Below are positions 45,457-55,704 of a DNA stretch of 64,000 bases, piece after piece. How positions within the stretch are numbered: the stretch's first letter is position 1; each line of letters begins with the position of its first letter. The position numbers and the translations under genes are program-made. Origin of the DNA: Dyella sp. AtDHG13 (GTDB lineage Bacteria > Pseudomonadota > Gammaproteobacteria > Xanthomonadales > Rhodanobacteraceae); assembly GCF_003201105.1 (NCBI RefSeq), contig NZ_QICJ01000003.1:186001-250000 (forward strand), given 5' to 3'. Below the pieces are notes generated by a model, which made no database searches, was not told where the DNA came from, and saw only the letters and a list, made by a program, of their open reading frames with translations.

Positions 45457-47313
45457 ATGGCACTTTCAGACACGGCAGTCCGGCAAGCCAAACCGACCGG
45501 CAAGGCCTACACCCTTTCAGACTCAGACGGGCTTGCCCTGGCGGTTGCCGACAATGGCAACAAGTCCTGGCACTTCCGCTACCAATGGGCCGGCAAACAA
45601 AAGCGGATGTCGCTCGGCACGTATCCAGAGGTGACCTTACGCGAGGCGAGAACTCTCCGAGACGAGGCCCGCGGGCTGGTCTCGAAGGGCACCAATCCAC
45701 ACGTTCATCGCAAGCAAAAGCGCGCGGCAGTCCGCTTGGCGGACCAGAACACTTTCGACGCCGTGTATCGAAAGTGGCTCAAGCATCGCGGGCTCGCCCT
45801 CAAACAAGGTCGGCAAACCACCCTGTCGCAGATCCCTCGCGTGTTCGACAAGGACGTACTGCCAACGCTCGGCAAGCGCTCTGTCTACGACGTCAAGCGC
45901 ACCGACCTCTTAGAGGTGATCGCCAAGATCGAAAAGCGCAAGGCGTTGTCCGTTGCAGAGAAGGTAAGAACCTGGTTCAACCAGTTGTTCCGGTATGCGC
46001 TGGTGATCGTGCCTGGCCTTGAACAGAACCCTGCATCCGATCTCGACGTCGTGGCCTTGCCGCTACCTCCCGTCAACCACAATCCGTTTCTGCGCATGGC
46101 GGACCTGCCCAAGCTGCTGCAACGCTTACGCAGGTACCGTGGCCGGCTGCAAACTCAGTTGGGCCTTCGACTTTTGATGCTGACCGGAGTCCGTACCGGC
46201 GAGCTGCGTATGGCGACGCCCGACCAGTTCGATCTCGATCGCGGCCTCTGGATCATCCCGCCGGATGTTGTGAAGCAACTGCAAATGGACATGCGAAAGA
46301 AGCGGCAGTTGCCCAAGGATGTTCCACCATACATCGTGCCCTTGTCAGAGCAAGCTATGGAGATCGTTCGACACCTGATGGAACAGTTCAAACCAGCTCA
46401 ACACTTCCTGCTCCGCCACGACAGCAAACCGATGCAACGCATCAGCGAGAACACCCTCAACGGAGCACTCAAGCGCATGGGTTACAGGGATCTTCTGACA
46501 GGACACGGGCTGCGGGCCACCATGTCCACCGCGCTGAACGAAATCGGGTATCCGAAGGCGTGGGTAGATGCACAACTCTCGCACGTCGATCCCAACAAGG
46601 TCAGCGCCAGCTACAACCATGCAGAGTACGTTGAGCAGCGCCGACGCATGATGCAGGATTGGGCCGACCGCCTCGACCTGTTCGAGCAAAACATGGTCGA
46701 GGCCGCAAGCACGCCACTTGCAATTCACCTTGAAGGGGTTCCGGTCCTGTCCGAAGAAGAGGTAGAGGCGGACCGCACTCGGCCCAAGTCTGAAGCGCAG
46801 CCTCCGCAGATTCTCATCGTTACGAAACCCGGCGACGGGATGCCCCTTGTGTCCGCGGCATCGCAGCGGCTTCCTGCCGTGCCATTGCCTCGGTCGGCGA
46901 TGGACGAGCCTCTTTCGGATATTCAGCGTCAGCGCATGGAACTGGTCGACGTGTTCGAGGCGCCACATAACTTACTCGTCGCCGACTACGCCAAAATGGC
47001 TGGCAAGTCCCGTCGATGGATCAGCTATGAAATCAAGGCCGGCAACTTGCTGGCGCTGAATGTCGGGAATCGTGGCCAGCGAGTTCCAGACTGGCACCTC
47101 GATCCGCTCAAGCATGCGTTGATTCAGGCGGTTCTGAAGTTGACCAGAGGTGCGGACCCCTGGCGCATCTATGAGGCGTTGCTCGAACCCCGTCCAATGC
47201 TTCGGGGCAAGTCAGCCATTGATGGTGTGACCGCAGGCAATCTCGACAAAACGGTGCTCGCAGTAACCGCGACCGTGAAGCAACAAGAATGGTCCGTTCC
47301 TGAATTCGCCTAG
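45457..47313 (+). CDS. Tyrosine integrase of clc/PAGI-2-type ICE
   Basis: A 618-residue integrase. An N-terminal DUF4102 arm-binding domain (LSDTAVRQAKPTGKAYTLSDSDGLAL) is followed by a SAM-like core-binding domain (about 105-190) and a catalytic domain at about 215-420. Catalytic blocks are LTGVRTGELR (first Arg), GHGLRATMST (HxxR), AQLSHVDPN (His) and SASYNHAEY (Tyr). An additional C-terminal region of about 200 residues, as in IntB13-like proteins, includes a helix-turn-helix-like stretch LVADYAKMAGKSRRWISYEIKAG. AGGAG precedes the ATG. Transcription points away from the tRNA into the element. Confidence 0.93.
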   Translation: MALSDTAVRQAKPTGKAYTLSDSDGLALAVADNGNKSWHFRYQWAGKQKRMSLGTYPEVTLREARTLRDEARGLVSKGTNPHVHRKQKRAAVRLADQNTFDAVYRKWLKHRGLALKQGRQTTLSQIPRVFDKDVLPTLGKRSVYDVKRTDLLEVIAKIEKRKALSVAEKVRTWFNQLFRYALVIVPGLEQNPASDLDVVALPLPPVNHNPFLRMADLPKLLQRLRRYRGRLQTQLGLRLLMLTGVRTGELRMATPDQFDLDRGLWIIPPDVVKQLQMDMRKKRQLPKDVPPYIVPLSEQAMEIVRHLMEQFKPAQHFLLRHDSKPMQRISENTLNGALKRMGYRDLLTGHGLRATMSTALNEIGYPKAWVDAQLSHVDPNKVSASYNHAEYVEQRRRMMQDWADRLDLFEQNMVEAASTPLAIHLEGVPVLSEEEVEADRTRPKSEAQPPQILIVTKPGDGMPLVSAASQRLPAVPLPRSAMDEPLSDIQRQRMELVDVFEAPHNLLVADYAKMAGKSRRWISYEIKAGNLLALNVGNRGQRVPDWHLDPLKHALIQAVLKLTRGADPWRIYEALLEPRPMLRGKSAIDGVTAGNLDKTVLAVTATVKQQEWSVPEFA

Positions 47314-47533
47314 AAAGGCATAGATGAATGGAGCCTGGCGGTCGGGTCATGCGCTCGTTATCGAAGCTATCGACAAAGCCAGGTTTTATGGTTCACTCGA
47401 CCGGTACCCATATGCCGCCTGAGTTTGCCACCTGCAACTTCACGAGCTTCATTCGAGTCGAACCGAGGGCTACGCCCAAGCTATCGAGGTCGAAACCTGG
47501 TTTGGCTCCATGGCATGGATCACGGAGGATTAC

Positions 47534-48628
47534 ATGGGAATGCTGACATTCTGGGTGGTGGTGACGGTCGTCATGTCACATCTCTGCTCGCTGCTTGAGG
47601 TGACCTTATTTTCTGTCCGCACGTCCGCATTGTTGGAGCGGCGGGCGGCGGGCAGCCTCGGGGCCGCGCGGCTTCTTGAGATCAAGCAGACTCGGGTTGA
47701 CGACGCCATTAGCACGATTCTCATTCTGAATACCGTGTCAATAACGGTGGGCGCGACGCTTGGAGGTGCATACGCCACGGAGTTGTTCGGCGAGGCTTGG
47801 GTCGGGCTGTTTTCCGCCGTGCTCACTGTACTGCTCCTTGTTCTGGCCGAAATCATCCCCAAGACCATTGCAGCGCGGCATGCCGGCCAGTTTTCGGCCT
47901 TCACCGGGTACACGCTGTCGCATCTCATGCGAGTCATGACACCGCTATTGGTCATTACACGAGCTTTGGTACGCTTGTTGGCACGGCGTCAACGCGAGCG
48001 CTTTACCCGCAAGGAATTTTCATTCCTGGTCGGGGCCGCACCTCAAGACGGCGCAATCTCGCGCGCTGAGGCTAAGTTGATCGGCAATCTGATCTACAGC
48101 CAGGAAATCCTGCTGGAGGACGTGATGACGCCACACGCCGTCGTGTTCATGCTGGATGAGGGGTGTACTGTGTCAGACCTCATTGAGGCAGCCGGCGCAG
48201 ATGCATTCAGCCGAATTCCGCTGTTTGCAGGCGACAGAAGACACGTCAGAGGCTACGTTTCGCATAGAGAAGTGCTGAAGGCCTACGCGAAAGGATGCGA
48301 GGGAGCCTCGCCACTCGTGTCTTTCCTTCACCCCATCCCCACATTCCCCGAGAGCGAGCCCGTGGCCAAGGCTTTCGAGAAAATTCTGGCCCAGCATGAA
48401 GCCATTGGCTTGGTAACAAACAAGTACGGAGACGCCGTCGGATTGGCAACGCTAGAAGACATGCTTGAGGCCATCCTTGGTATGGAAATAACTGATGAGC
48501 CCGAAGCTGTGGCCGACCTGCGTCCCGCGGTCGCGGAGTCGCGCAAGCACCGCGCTGAACGTCTGCAACGCCAGCGAGCGGAGCAAAGTCCCCCACAGCC
48601 ACACGATCTGGACCATGGGGATCATTGA
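47534..48628 (+). CDS. CNNM/CorC-type membrane protein with CBS pair
   Basis: A 364-residue protein. A DUF21/CNNM membrane domain of four helices (about 1-135; LTFWVVVTVVMSHLCSLLEVTLFSVR; LNTVSITVGATLGGAYATELFG; LLLVLAEIIPKTIAARHAG) is followed by two CBS motifs (about 195-320; VMTPHAVVFMLDEGCTVSDLIEAA; AIGLVTNKYGDAVGLATLEDMLEAILGMEITDE). There is no C-terminal CorC/HlyC domain; instead there is a charged tail. Relatives are linked to Mg2+/Co2+ export. The ATG at 47534 has GGAGG at 5 bases; an earlier Met lacks one. Of interest because fluoride toxicity is Mg-linked, though a link here is speculation. Confidence 0.85.
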   Translation: MGMLTFWVVVTVVMSHLCSLLEVTLFSVRTSALLERRAAGSLGAARLLEIKQTRVDDAISTILILNTVSITVGATLGGAYATELFGEAWVGLFSAVLTVLLLVLAEIIPKTIAARHAGQFSAFTGYTLSHLMRVMTPLLVITRALVRLLARRQRERFTRKEFSFLVGAAPQDGAISRAEAKLIGNLIYSQEILLEDVMTPHAVVFMLDEGCTVSDLIEAAGADAFSRIPLFAGDRRHVRGYVSHREVLKAYAKGCEGASPLVSFLHPIPTFPESEPVAKAFEKILAQHEAIGLVTNKYGDAVGLATLEDMLEAILGMEITDEPEAVADLRPAVAESRKHRAERLQRQRAEQSPPQPHDLDHGDH

Positions 48629-48660
48629 GCGACCCGGCGAGCAAGCCGCCGCATTCACAG

Positions 48661-49293
48661 CTATCCAGAGATTGCCTGCGCTCGCTCGGCCAGACGATCG
48701 ACCGACGGGGGCAACTCGCATGGCGGACGCAGAATGTAGGTGGTCAGTTCCTGGCGATCACCGGCAAGGGGACGCATGATGATGTCAAGCTCGCGCGCGG
48801 CCGCGATTCGAGACTTTGCGCCCAACCCTATCCCATAGCCGGCAGCCACGAGTATCGCCATCAGCTCGAACGTGCGCACACAGAAGATCTCCGGTGGAGT
48901 GCACGCCTGTTGCTGCAGCCTTTCCATGAGCTGATCCACCGGATCGTATTCGTCGCTGCGCCAGCGAATCAGGGGATAGTGTGCGAACTCCTCCAGCGGC
49001 ACGGCCGTGAAGTTCAGAAGCGGCGACCTGATCGGCACTGCAAGTGCCAGCTCGTCATGCCAAAGCGGCTGCGCATTCAAGGAGTGGCCGGGAGCGGTGG
49101 TCAAAGCGAGGCCGAGGTCGTATCGGCCATCCTCCAGGCCGCAGACCTGTTCGCAAACCGAAACCTCTTCGAGGACTACAGGGGTCTGAGGCTCCTCGGC
49201 TCGCTGTCTGGACAGCAACGCTGCAACCTGAGGCGATAGAGCCCCGGACGACACAGCGATCCTCAACGGCACATGGTGGGTACGAGCAGTCAT
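48661..49293 (-). CDS. LysR-type effector-binding domain without HTH
   Basis: A 210-residue protein consisting only of the LysR substrate-binding fold (VPLRIAVSSGALSPQVAALLS at the start; VCEQVCGLEDGRYDLGLAL; LILVAAGYG-type motif as ILVAAGYGIGLGAKSRI). The roughly 85-residue HTH and linker of a normal LysR protein are absent. The domain is paralogous to the full LysR encoded 400 bases away: both end in a similar RPLAxDxxELTTYxL segment. It may be a truncated gene or a stand-alone effector-binding partner; similar HTH-less LysR proteins occur in ICEs of this family. Confidence 0.75.
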   Translation of the reverse strand: MTARTHHVPLRIAVSSGALSPQVAALLSRQRAEEPQTPVVLEEVSVCEQVCGLEDGRYDLGLALTTAPGHSLNAQPLWHDELALAVPIRSPLLNFTAVPLEEFAHYPLIRWRSDEYDPVDQLMERLQQQACTPPEIFCVRTFELMAILVAAGYGIGLGAKSRIAAARELDIIMRPLAGDRQELTTYILRPPCELPPSVDRLAERAQAISG

Positions 49294-49348
49294 GTCACGA
49301 GTGCTCCTAAGCAGAATTCACGCCACCAACCCAACGGTCTGTTTCTTG

Positions 49349-49372
49349 AGTTAAGTTTAACGTGGTTTAACT
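49349..49372. promoter_or_regulatory. Repeats upstream of the XRE gene
   Basis: GTTTAAC is directly repeated at 49355-49361 and 49365-49371, exactly one helical turn apart. The same stretch forms AGTTAA-N12-TTAACT as an inverted repeat. It lies just before the XRE gene start at 49380 and between it and the divergent LysR-like gene, a likely binding site for one of these regulators. Confidence 0.45.
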
Positions 49373-49379
49373 TGTAGTG

Positions 49380-49706
49380 ATGCCTGACGCTGCTGCAATG
49401 CAGAAGCGTTCGATCCAACGAGGGCGTCCCTCCGGTACAAAAACATACGAGCCCGACTCGGCGTTCGCTTTCGGAACGGCCGTCCGCATGAAGCGGACAG
49501 AGCAAGGAACCGCACAGGAAACGCTAGCTCATCGGGCCGGCATCGAGCGCTCCCACATGGGAAAGATTGAACGCGGGGAGCATATGCCGACGCTTGCGAT
49601 CTTTCTCCGAATCGCCGAAGCGCTAGGCTGCACAGCCACCAACCTGATGGCCGATACCGAAATAAATCTAAGTGAGATCAAGAAGAATAAAAAACCTCCA
49701 GCCTAG
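49380..49706 (+). CDS. XRE-family transcriptional regulator
   Basis: A 108-residue protein with a Cro/C1-type HTH at about residues 30-90 (FGTAVRMKRTEQGTAQETLAHRAGIERSHMGKIERGEHMPTLAIFLRIAEALG in the sequence). A basic N-terminal arm (KRSIQRGRPSGTKTYEPD) and a Lys-rich tail surround it. It is divergent from the HTH-less LysR gene, with a repeat element in between, and its stop overlaps the stop of the convergent LysR gene (shared CTAG). Probably a control gene of the ICE. Confidence 0.9.
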   Translation: MPDAAAMQKRSIQRGRPSGTKTYEPDSAFAFGTAVRMKRTEQGTAQETLAHRAGIERSHMGKIERGEHMPTLAIFLRIAEALGCTATNLMADTEINLSEIKKNKKPPA

Positions 49707-50608
49707 TTTTCAGGATTGGATATTTGTGCTTCTCGCATAGCGCGCCCAACGAATGCGTCGAGGCGCTCGGAACCTTCTGCATCCGTCTTTGTGAGGAGGT
49801 AGGTCGTTAACTCAGCATCGTCGTGCGCAAGTGGTCGCACGACAACTTCAGGATGACGACATACGGCAATCCTTTCGGCAGCTGCGAAGCCCACTCCATA
49901 GCCGGCCGCGACCAAGGTCAGCATCATTTCCAGCGAGGTAGCTCGTTCGGCGATATTGGGTTCAACCTCGACAGCGCGCAAAACACGGTCGACTTGCCGG
50001 CAATATCCTTCGCAAACCTCTGGATGGCACATGACGAGTGGGTACCGAAGCAACTCTTCCAGGGGAATTAGCCGATGCGCAAGTAGGGGGTGCCGTGAAG
50101 GGACCGCGACAACAAGCGGCTCGCGCCACAGCGGATAAGCGTCGATCCCGTCCCCAACCTCGTCGGAGCGGGCGAAACCCGCATCGAATGTTCCGTCTCT
50201 CAACCCGCGCAACTGTTCGATCAACGGAACCTCGGACAGGCGGATTTCGACGGAAGGCTCTTCCTCTCTGCAGAGGGCCAGCAACGCTGCTAGCCGAGGC
50301 TGGGTAGCACCGTCGGACAGCGCGACGCGCAGCAAACCGCAGTGACCTGCAGCCGCTGCCCTGGCTCCTTCTTTGGCCTGCTCCAGCGCAGTGAAGACCC
50401 GCCGCACGTCTTGCAAGAAAACCTCGCCCGCACGGGTCAGGTGCGTCCCTCGGCGATCTCTGTTGAACAAGCGCACGCCAAGTCGATCTTCAAGCTCCTT
50501 GATGGTGCGCGACAGCGGCGATTGCTCCATGTGCAATCTGTCCGCAGCTCGGCCGAAGTGGAGTTCCTCCGCCAGAGCGAGGAAGCATCTGAGATGTCGA
50601 AGGTCCAA
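49703..50608 (-). CDS. LysR-family transcriptional regulator
   Basis: A full-length 301-residue LysR protein. The HTH is at residues 1-60 (MDLRHLRCFLALAEELHFGRAADRLHMEQSPLSRTIKELEDRLGVRLFNRDRRGTHLTRAG in the sequence), followed by the effector domain (LRVALSDGATQPRLAALLAL; LTLVAAGYGVGFAAAERIAV). The first codon is TTG with AAGGGAG eight bases upstream. It is the last gene of the minus-strand cassette behind the fluoride riboswitch, 36 bases after the histidine phosphatase. It may regulate the cassette or the ICE. Confidence 0.9.
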   Translation of the reverse strand: MDLRHLRCFLALAEELHFGRAADRLHMEQSPLSRTIKELEDRLGVRLFNRDRRGTHLTRAGEVFLQDVRRVFTALEQAKEGARAAAAGHCGLLRVALSDGATQPRLAALLALCREEEPSVEIRLSEVPLIEQLRGLRDGTFDAGFARSDEVGDGIDAYPLWREPLVVAVPSRHPLLAHRLIPLEELLRYPLVMCHPEVCEGYCRQVDRVLRAVEVEPNIAERATSLEMMLTLVAAGYGVGFAAAERIAVCRHPEVVVRPLAHDDAELTTYLLTKTDAEGSERLDAFVGRAMREAQISNPEN

Positions 50609-50643
50609 CCGCTTTCTCCCTTGCTCGCGCGTGCGGCACAGAC

Positions 50644-51264
50644 CTAGACGCTCAGTCCCAGGGTGTGATGTGTCTCGTTGATTCGATGAATGGTGAAGTC
50701 ATCGCCGTCGATCGCGATCTCGTTCACACAGCAGGGCTCCTGCTTGATCCGCCAATAGCGCGTCAGGGAAAGTCCGAGGCACTGCAACAGAAGAACCCGA
50801 TTGATGCTGTCGTGCCCGACGAGGACCACGGTCTGACCGCTGTGACGATGAAGAACCACCTGCAAAGCCTTCAGCGCTCGGACGAGAACGTCCGCCAGGG
50901 TCTCCCCATCTGGAATCACGGCCAGGTGCGGCGCCGCGAACCAAGTCCGCGACTCAGCGGGCCAGCGCGAGCGGACTTCCTCGTGGGTTAGGCCTTGCCA
51001 CTGCCCATAGTGGGTGTCGGCCAGATCCTCCAGTACCTGGGAGGGAGCGCCGGTCGTCCGGGCTATTGCTTCGCCGGTGCGGATGCAACGCGACAGCGGG
51101 CTGGTGTAGATGGCTGTCGGCTTCCAGCTCTGTGCTATCCGGCCGGCCAGGGCTTCTGCTTGCAATTCGCCCAGCTTCGACAAGGGCAGTTCCGCTCGCC
51201 CGCGAAAGCGTTCTGGCGCGATCCAATCGACATGCCCGTGGCGGGCGAGAATGATTCTGGTCAT
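50644..51264 (-). CDS. Histidine phosphatase family protein
   Basis: A 206-residue member of the phosphoglycerate mutase/acid phosphatase superfamily. The catalytic RHG is in ILARHGHVDW, the second Arg in TSPLSRCIRTGEAIA, the acid region in THYGQWQGLTHEEV and the second His in VLVGHDSINRVLLL. The layout is closest to CobC-like phosphatases. In this operon, 21 bases behind an enolase, it might act on a glycolytic phosphoester, but the substrate cannot be read from sequence. Confidence 0.87.
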   Translation of the reverse strand: MTRIILARHGHVDWIAPERFRGRAELPLSKLGELQAEALAGRIAQSWKPTAIYTSPLSRCIRTGEAIARTTGAPSQVLEDLADTHYGQWQGLTHEEVRSRWPAESRTWFAAPHLAVIPDGETLADVLVRALKALQVVLHRHSGQTVVLVGHDSINRVLLLQCLGLSLTRYWRIKQEPCCVNEIAIDGDDFTIHRINETHHTLGLSV

Positions 51265-51285
51265 GTGTGATGCTCCCTAATCGTC

Positions 51286-52934
<1,649 letters not shown>

Positions 52935-52973
52935 GGTCAGTCTCCTTCTTGGTTGGGGTGAAATCTCGATGAA

Positions 52974-53747
52974 CTACTTGGACGCCTTTCCTACGCGCCC
53001 GTACTCGACGGGCACCTTCACGTAGGCGAGGTTGATGTCCTCTTCGGCCAGCGCATCCAGCAGGCGTTTGCAAGACACCGCATCGACCGAAACAGTGATC
53101 GCGAGAGGCTGGTCTGCCAGCTCAAAGAAGTGGCTGGAGTGGAATCGTCCCGTGTGGTCGAACCCTTCGCCTCCGCCCACCAGCGTTCCGCCGACAGCGC
53201 CATGCTCCTTTGCGAACGTCAACAGCCATTCGCCCATGGGCTTGTGGCCATGCCGACGGTCCTGCTCAGTAAAAAACGTCAGTTGAAAGCCGTTGGCGTG
53301 AGGTGTCTGGGTCTGGCCTTCGTGTTCCTCGTGGTGATCGCCGGCATCCTTGTTTCTGGCCGCACGATGGACAGGTATCCCCTTGGCATGACCGAGCGGC
53401 AGTTCGCAGAGGAACAGCACTGCATGCACCTTGCGCAACTCCTCTGCGTGCTCGTGAATGAAGTCGCGCAACCGGTGTTCGGTATCGAGCAATTCGAGGC
53501 ACTGCGGATGGCGCATGTCGGTTAGCTCTGGATGGTGATGCGACATCCGCTCACCGGGCAGATAGCCGGAGCCCACCTGGTGCAATATGGCCTGGACGAT
53601 CTTCGCGTCTCGTGCAACCTTGAGCAGATGCTGCGCAAGTGCTGGCGCGCTCAAGTGATGCCAGAAGCGCGTGGCCTTCGCCTTCGTTGCAGTCGGGAAA
53701 TACAGCCGCAATGCGGCCAAGTGCTGCTGACTGGCTTTCGAGGTCAT
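52974..53747 (-). CDS. Tandem DUF190 protein
   Basis: A 257-residue protein with two DUF190 (PII-like ferredoxin fold) domains. The first is at about 10-110 (LRLYFPTATKAKATRFWHHLSAPALAQHLLKVARDAKI; QCLELLDTEHRLRDFI). A His-rich linker (AGDHHEEHEGQTQTPH) leads to the second, at about 150-250 (LTFFTEQDRRHGHKPMGEWLLTFAKEHGAVGGTLV; AITVSVDAVSCKRLLDAL). DUF190 genes frequently sit beside CrcB or CLC-F fluoride exporters and probably sense a ligand, but the role is not settled. The start overlaps the clcF stop by four bases. Confidence 0.87.
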   Translation of the reverse strand: MTSKASQQHLAALRLYFPTATKAKATRFWHHLSAPALAQHLLKVARDAKIVQAILHQVGSGYLPGERMSHHHPELTDMRHPQCLELLDTEHRLRDFIHEHAEELRKVHAVLFLCELPLGHAKGIPVHRAARNKDAGDHHEEHEGQTQTPHANGFQLTFFTEQDRRHGHKPMGEWLLTFAKEHGAVGGTLVGGGEGFDHTGRFHSSHFFELADQPLAITVSVDAVSCKRLLDALAEEDINLAYVKVPVEYGRVGKASK

Positions 53748-55159
53748 TGATGCTTTTCCTTTGATGTGGCAGGTGTCTCAATCGAGTTCTTTAGTTCGCC
53801 TTTGTTGCTCGACGACTCGCTCGGCGCCGATGACGTGCTTGGTTTCTCCTTCGCGTGTTCGGCGTGCTTCTGCTTGCGGAAGTGCGCCAAGTCGGCGATG
53901 CGCAGTTCTTCCGGCACCGTGCGGCGATGCTTGCTGTGTTTGCTGTGGCCGACTCGCTGCGCGTGATAGATGCCGGTATGGCCGGAGAACAAGTAGGCCG
54001 TGATGCAGCCCACGGCAGCCAGCGGCCCGATCTCGGAGCCGAACAGCTCCATCGCCATGAGCGTCGTGGCGATCGGCGTATTGGCCGCGCCGGCAAAGAC
54101 GGCGACGAAGCCGATGCCGGCGAGCATCGGGAACGGCAGGTGCAACAGCGGCGCGAGCGCGTTGCCCAGGGTGGCACCGATGTAGAACAGCGGCGTCACC
54201 TCGCCGCCCTTGAAGCCCGTGCCCAAGGAAACGACGGTGAACACCAGCTTGCCCAGGAAGTCCCAGGGCTTCATCGGCTCGTGGAACGAGCGCACGATGT
54301 CTGGGATGCCCAACCCGATGTAGTTGTACGCATCGAGCGCCCAGACGGCCACAGCGACTACCACGCCACCTACGAAGGGACGCAACGGTGCGTAAGCAAT
54401 ATGCCGTTTGACTGTCGCGCCGAGCTTGTGCGCTGCGGTAGCGAAGACCGCCCCCACAAGCCCGAAGATGATGCCGGCAATCACGACGGCCAACACGCTC
54501 CACGCACCGATCGGCACGACTTCGGGAACGATGTAGTGCGTATGGTGCACGCCAAAGGCCAGGCACACCTGGTCCGCCACGATGGCGGCGACCACGCACG
54601 GGAACAGCGCGTCGTATCGCATCCGGCCGATGGCCAGCACTTCGAGACCGAACACGGCGCCCGCCAGCGGCGTGCCGAAGACGGCCGCAAAGCCGGCGCT
54701 GACGCCCGTCATCAGAACGATGCGCCGGTCCTCGTGTTCCAGACGGAAAACGTGGGTCAACTGGTCGGCGAGAGCGCCGCTCATTTGCACCGCCGTACCT
54801 TCACGGCCGACCGACGCGCCGAACAGATGCGACACCACCGTCCCGCCGAGCACCAGCGGCGCCATGCGCAGCGGCACCACCTTCTTGGGATCGTGAATCT
54901 CGTCGATGATGAGGTTGTTGCCGCCGTCCACCTGCTTGCCCAGGAAGTGGTAGACCAGTCCGACGCCCATGCCTGCCAAGGGGAGCAACCAGATGATCCA
55001 TCGGTGGGCCTCGCGCCACTCCGTCGCGCGGTCCAGGGACAGCAGGAAGAAGGCGGAAGCACTGCCGGCCAGGGCAGCGATGACGGTAGCGATGACAAGC
55101 CATTTACCGAGGTGCGGTAGTAGTTCGACTTGTTCGGGGCGGCGGAGGTATCTACGCAT
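53744..55159 (-). CDS. clcF: CLC-F-type fluoride/proton antiporter
   Basis: A 471-residue CLC-superfamily transporter with about ten long hydrophobic segments. The gating glutamate motif is GREGTAVQMSGALADQL (Glu120), followed by MTGVSAGFAAVFGTPLAGAVFGLEVL. Late blocks are GTGFKGGEVTPLFYIGATLGN and GFVAVFAGAANTPIATTLMAMELFG. The canonical chloride-coordinating GSGIP is absent; in its place is GGNNLIIDE, in agreement with fluoride-selective CLC-F proteins. A charged His/Lys/Ser-rich cytoplasmic tail of about 65 residues is unusual. It lies downstream of a fluoride riboswitch, though not immediately. No clear Shine-Dalgarno precedes the ATG. Confidence 0.88.
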   Translation of the reverse strand: MRRYLRRPEQVELLPHLGKWLVIATVIAALAGSASAFFLLSLDRATEWREAHRWIIWLLPLAGMGVGLVYHFLGKQVDGGNNLIIDEIHDPKKVVPLRMAPLVLGGTVVSHLFGASVGREGTAVQMSGALADQLTHVFRLEHEDRRIVLMTGVSAGFAAVFGTPLAGAVFGLEVLAIGRMRYDALFPCVVAAIVADQVCLAFGVHHTHYIVPEVVPIGAWSVLAVVIAGIIFGLVGAVFATAAHKLGATVKRHIAYAPLRPFVGGVVVAVAVWALDAYNYIGLGIPDIVRSFHEPMKPWDFLGKLVFTVVSLGTGFKGGEVTPLFYIGATLGNALAPLLHLPFPMLAGIGFVAVFAGAANTPIATTLMAMELFGSEIGPLAAVGCITAYLFSGHTGIYHAQRVGHSKHSKHRRTVPEELRIADLAHFRKQKHAEHAKEKPSTSSAPSESSSNKGELKNSIETPATSKEKHQ

Positions 55160-55515
55160 GGGTTATTTGCTCGAATCCATCGGGTTGACTAGTGGTTGCC
55201 CGCATATTGCAGTGGCGTGCGCCTGATTCACGTCCGACACGCCCGCAGCAGAGCAAACGCGACGATCGAAAGGACTTTCTCCCGCACTGGCCGGGCTCAT
55301 GCCGTGTCTCGAATCGGCCGCGTCGAGCTGGTCGACAAGGCCTAGCGCCAGAGACGAACTGCCACGACTAGCCAATCCGACTGGCGAGTCGGCACGGGCA
55401 CGTGGATAGGTTTGCGCAGCGCTCATTTGGGCGCCCGGCCAGGCCGAAGTTCGGCCAAATGAACGGCCACCTCTGAGCCCGGCACGAGCGGCCCCGGGCG
55501 GGGCGGCGCGCCTGC

Positions 55516-55650
55516 ATGGTTGCGATCGCCGCCGCAGAACAGCGCCCACCTCTTGCGAGCCAAGGCCGAAAAGGCGTGGGCGATAAGAAGCAAGCTGCCT
55601 GGCTTCGGCAGCGGCTCAATGTGTCTGTGGTGGCGGAGAAATCTGCGCAT
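55516..55650 (-). pseudogene. Remnant of a second clcF (N-terminal about 45 codons)
   Basis: Eighty bases after the riboswitch an ATG starts MRRFLRHHRHIEPLPKPGSL and then LLLIAHAFSALARKRWALF, which parallels the N-terminus of the intact clcF (MRRYLRRPEQVELLPHLGKW, LVIATVIAALAGSASAFFLL). The 35 bases before both ATGs are also similar (both contain CCCGAT-GATT-CGAGC). After about 45 codons similarity is lost. The two copies are clearly diverged, so this is an old decayed paralogue, not a recent duplication. The remaining gap 55160-55515 shows no ORF or RNA element I can support. Confidence 0.65.
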
Positions 55651-55704
55651 TGGTCAAGGCTCGAAATCAATCGGGCTGACCAACGGGAGGGATGTGAACG
55701 CGAG

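Noticed and set aside
47314..47533. Possible gene between integrase and CNNM protein
   Set aside because: Only short frames; the gap holds AGCTATCGA twice and a CCAGGTTT/AAACCTGG pair but no convincing start or product.
55160..55515. Second fluoride riboswitch directly before the intact clcF
   Set aside because: The leader next to the ATG resembles the remnant's leader, but the TGATGA/pseudoknot core and P1/P2 stems are not found.
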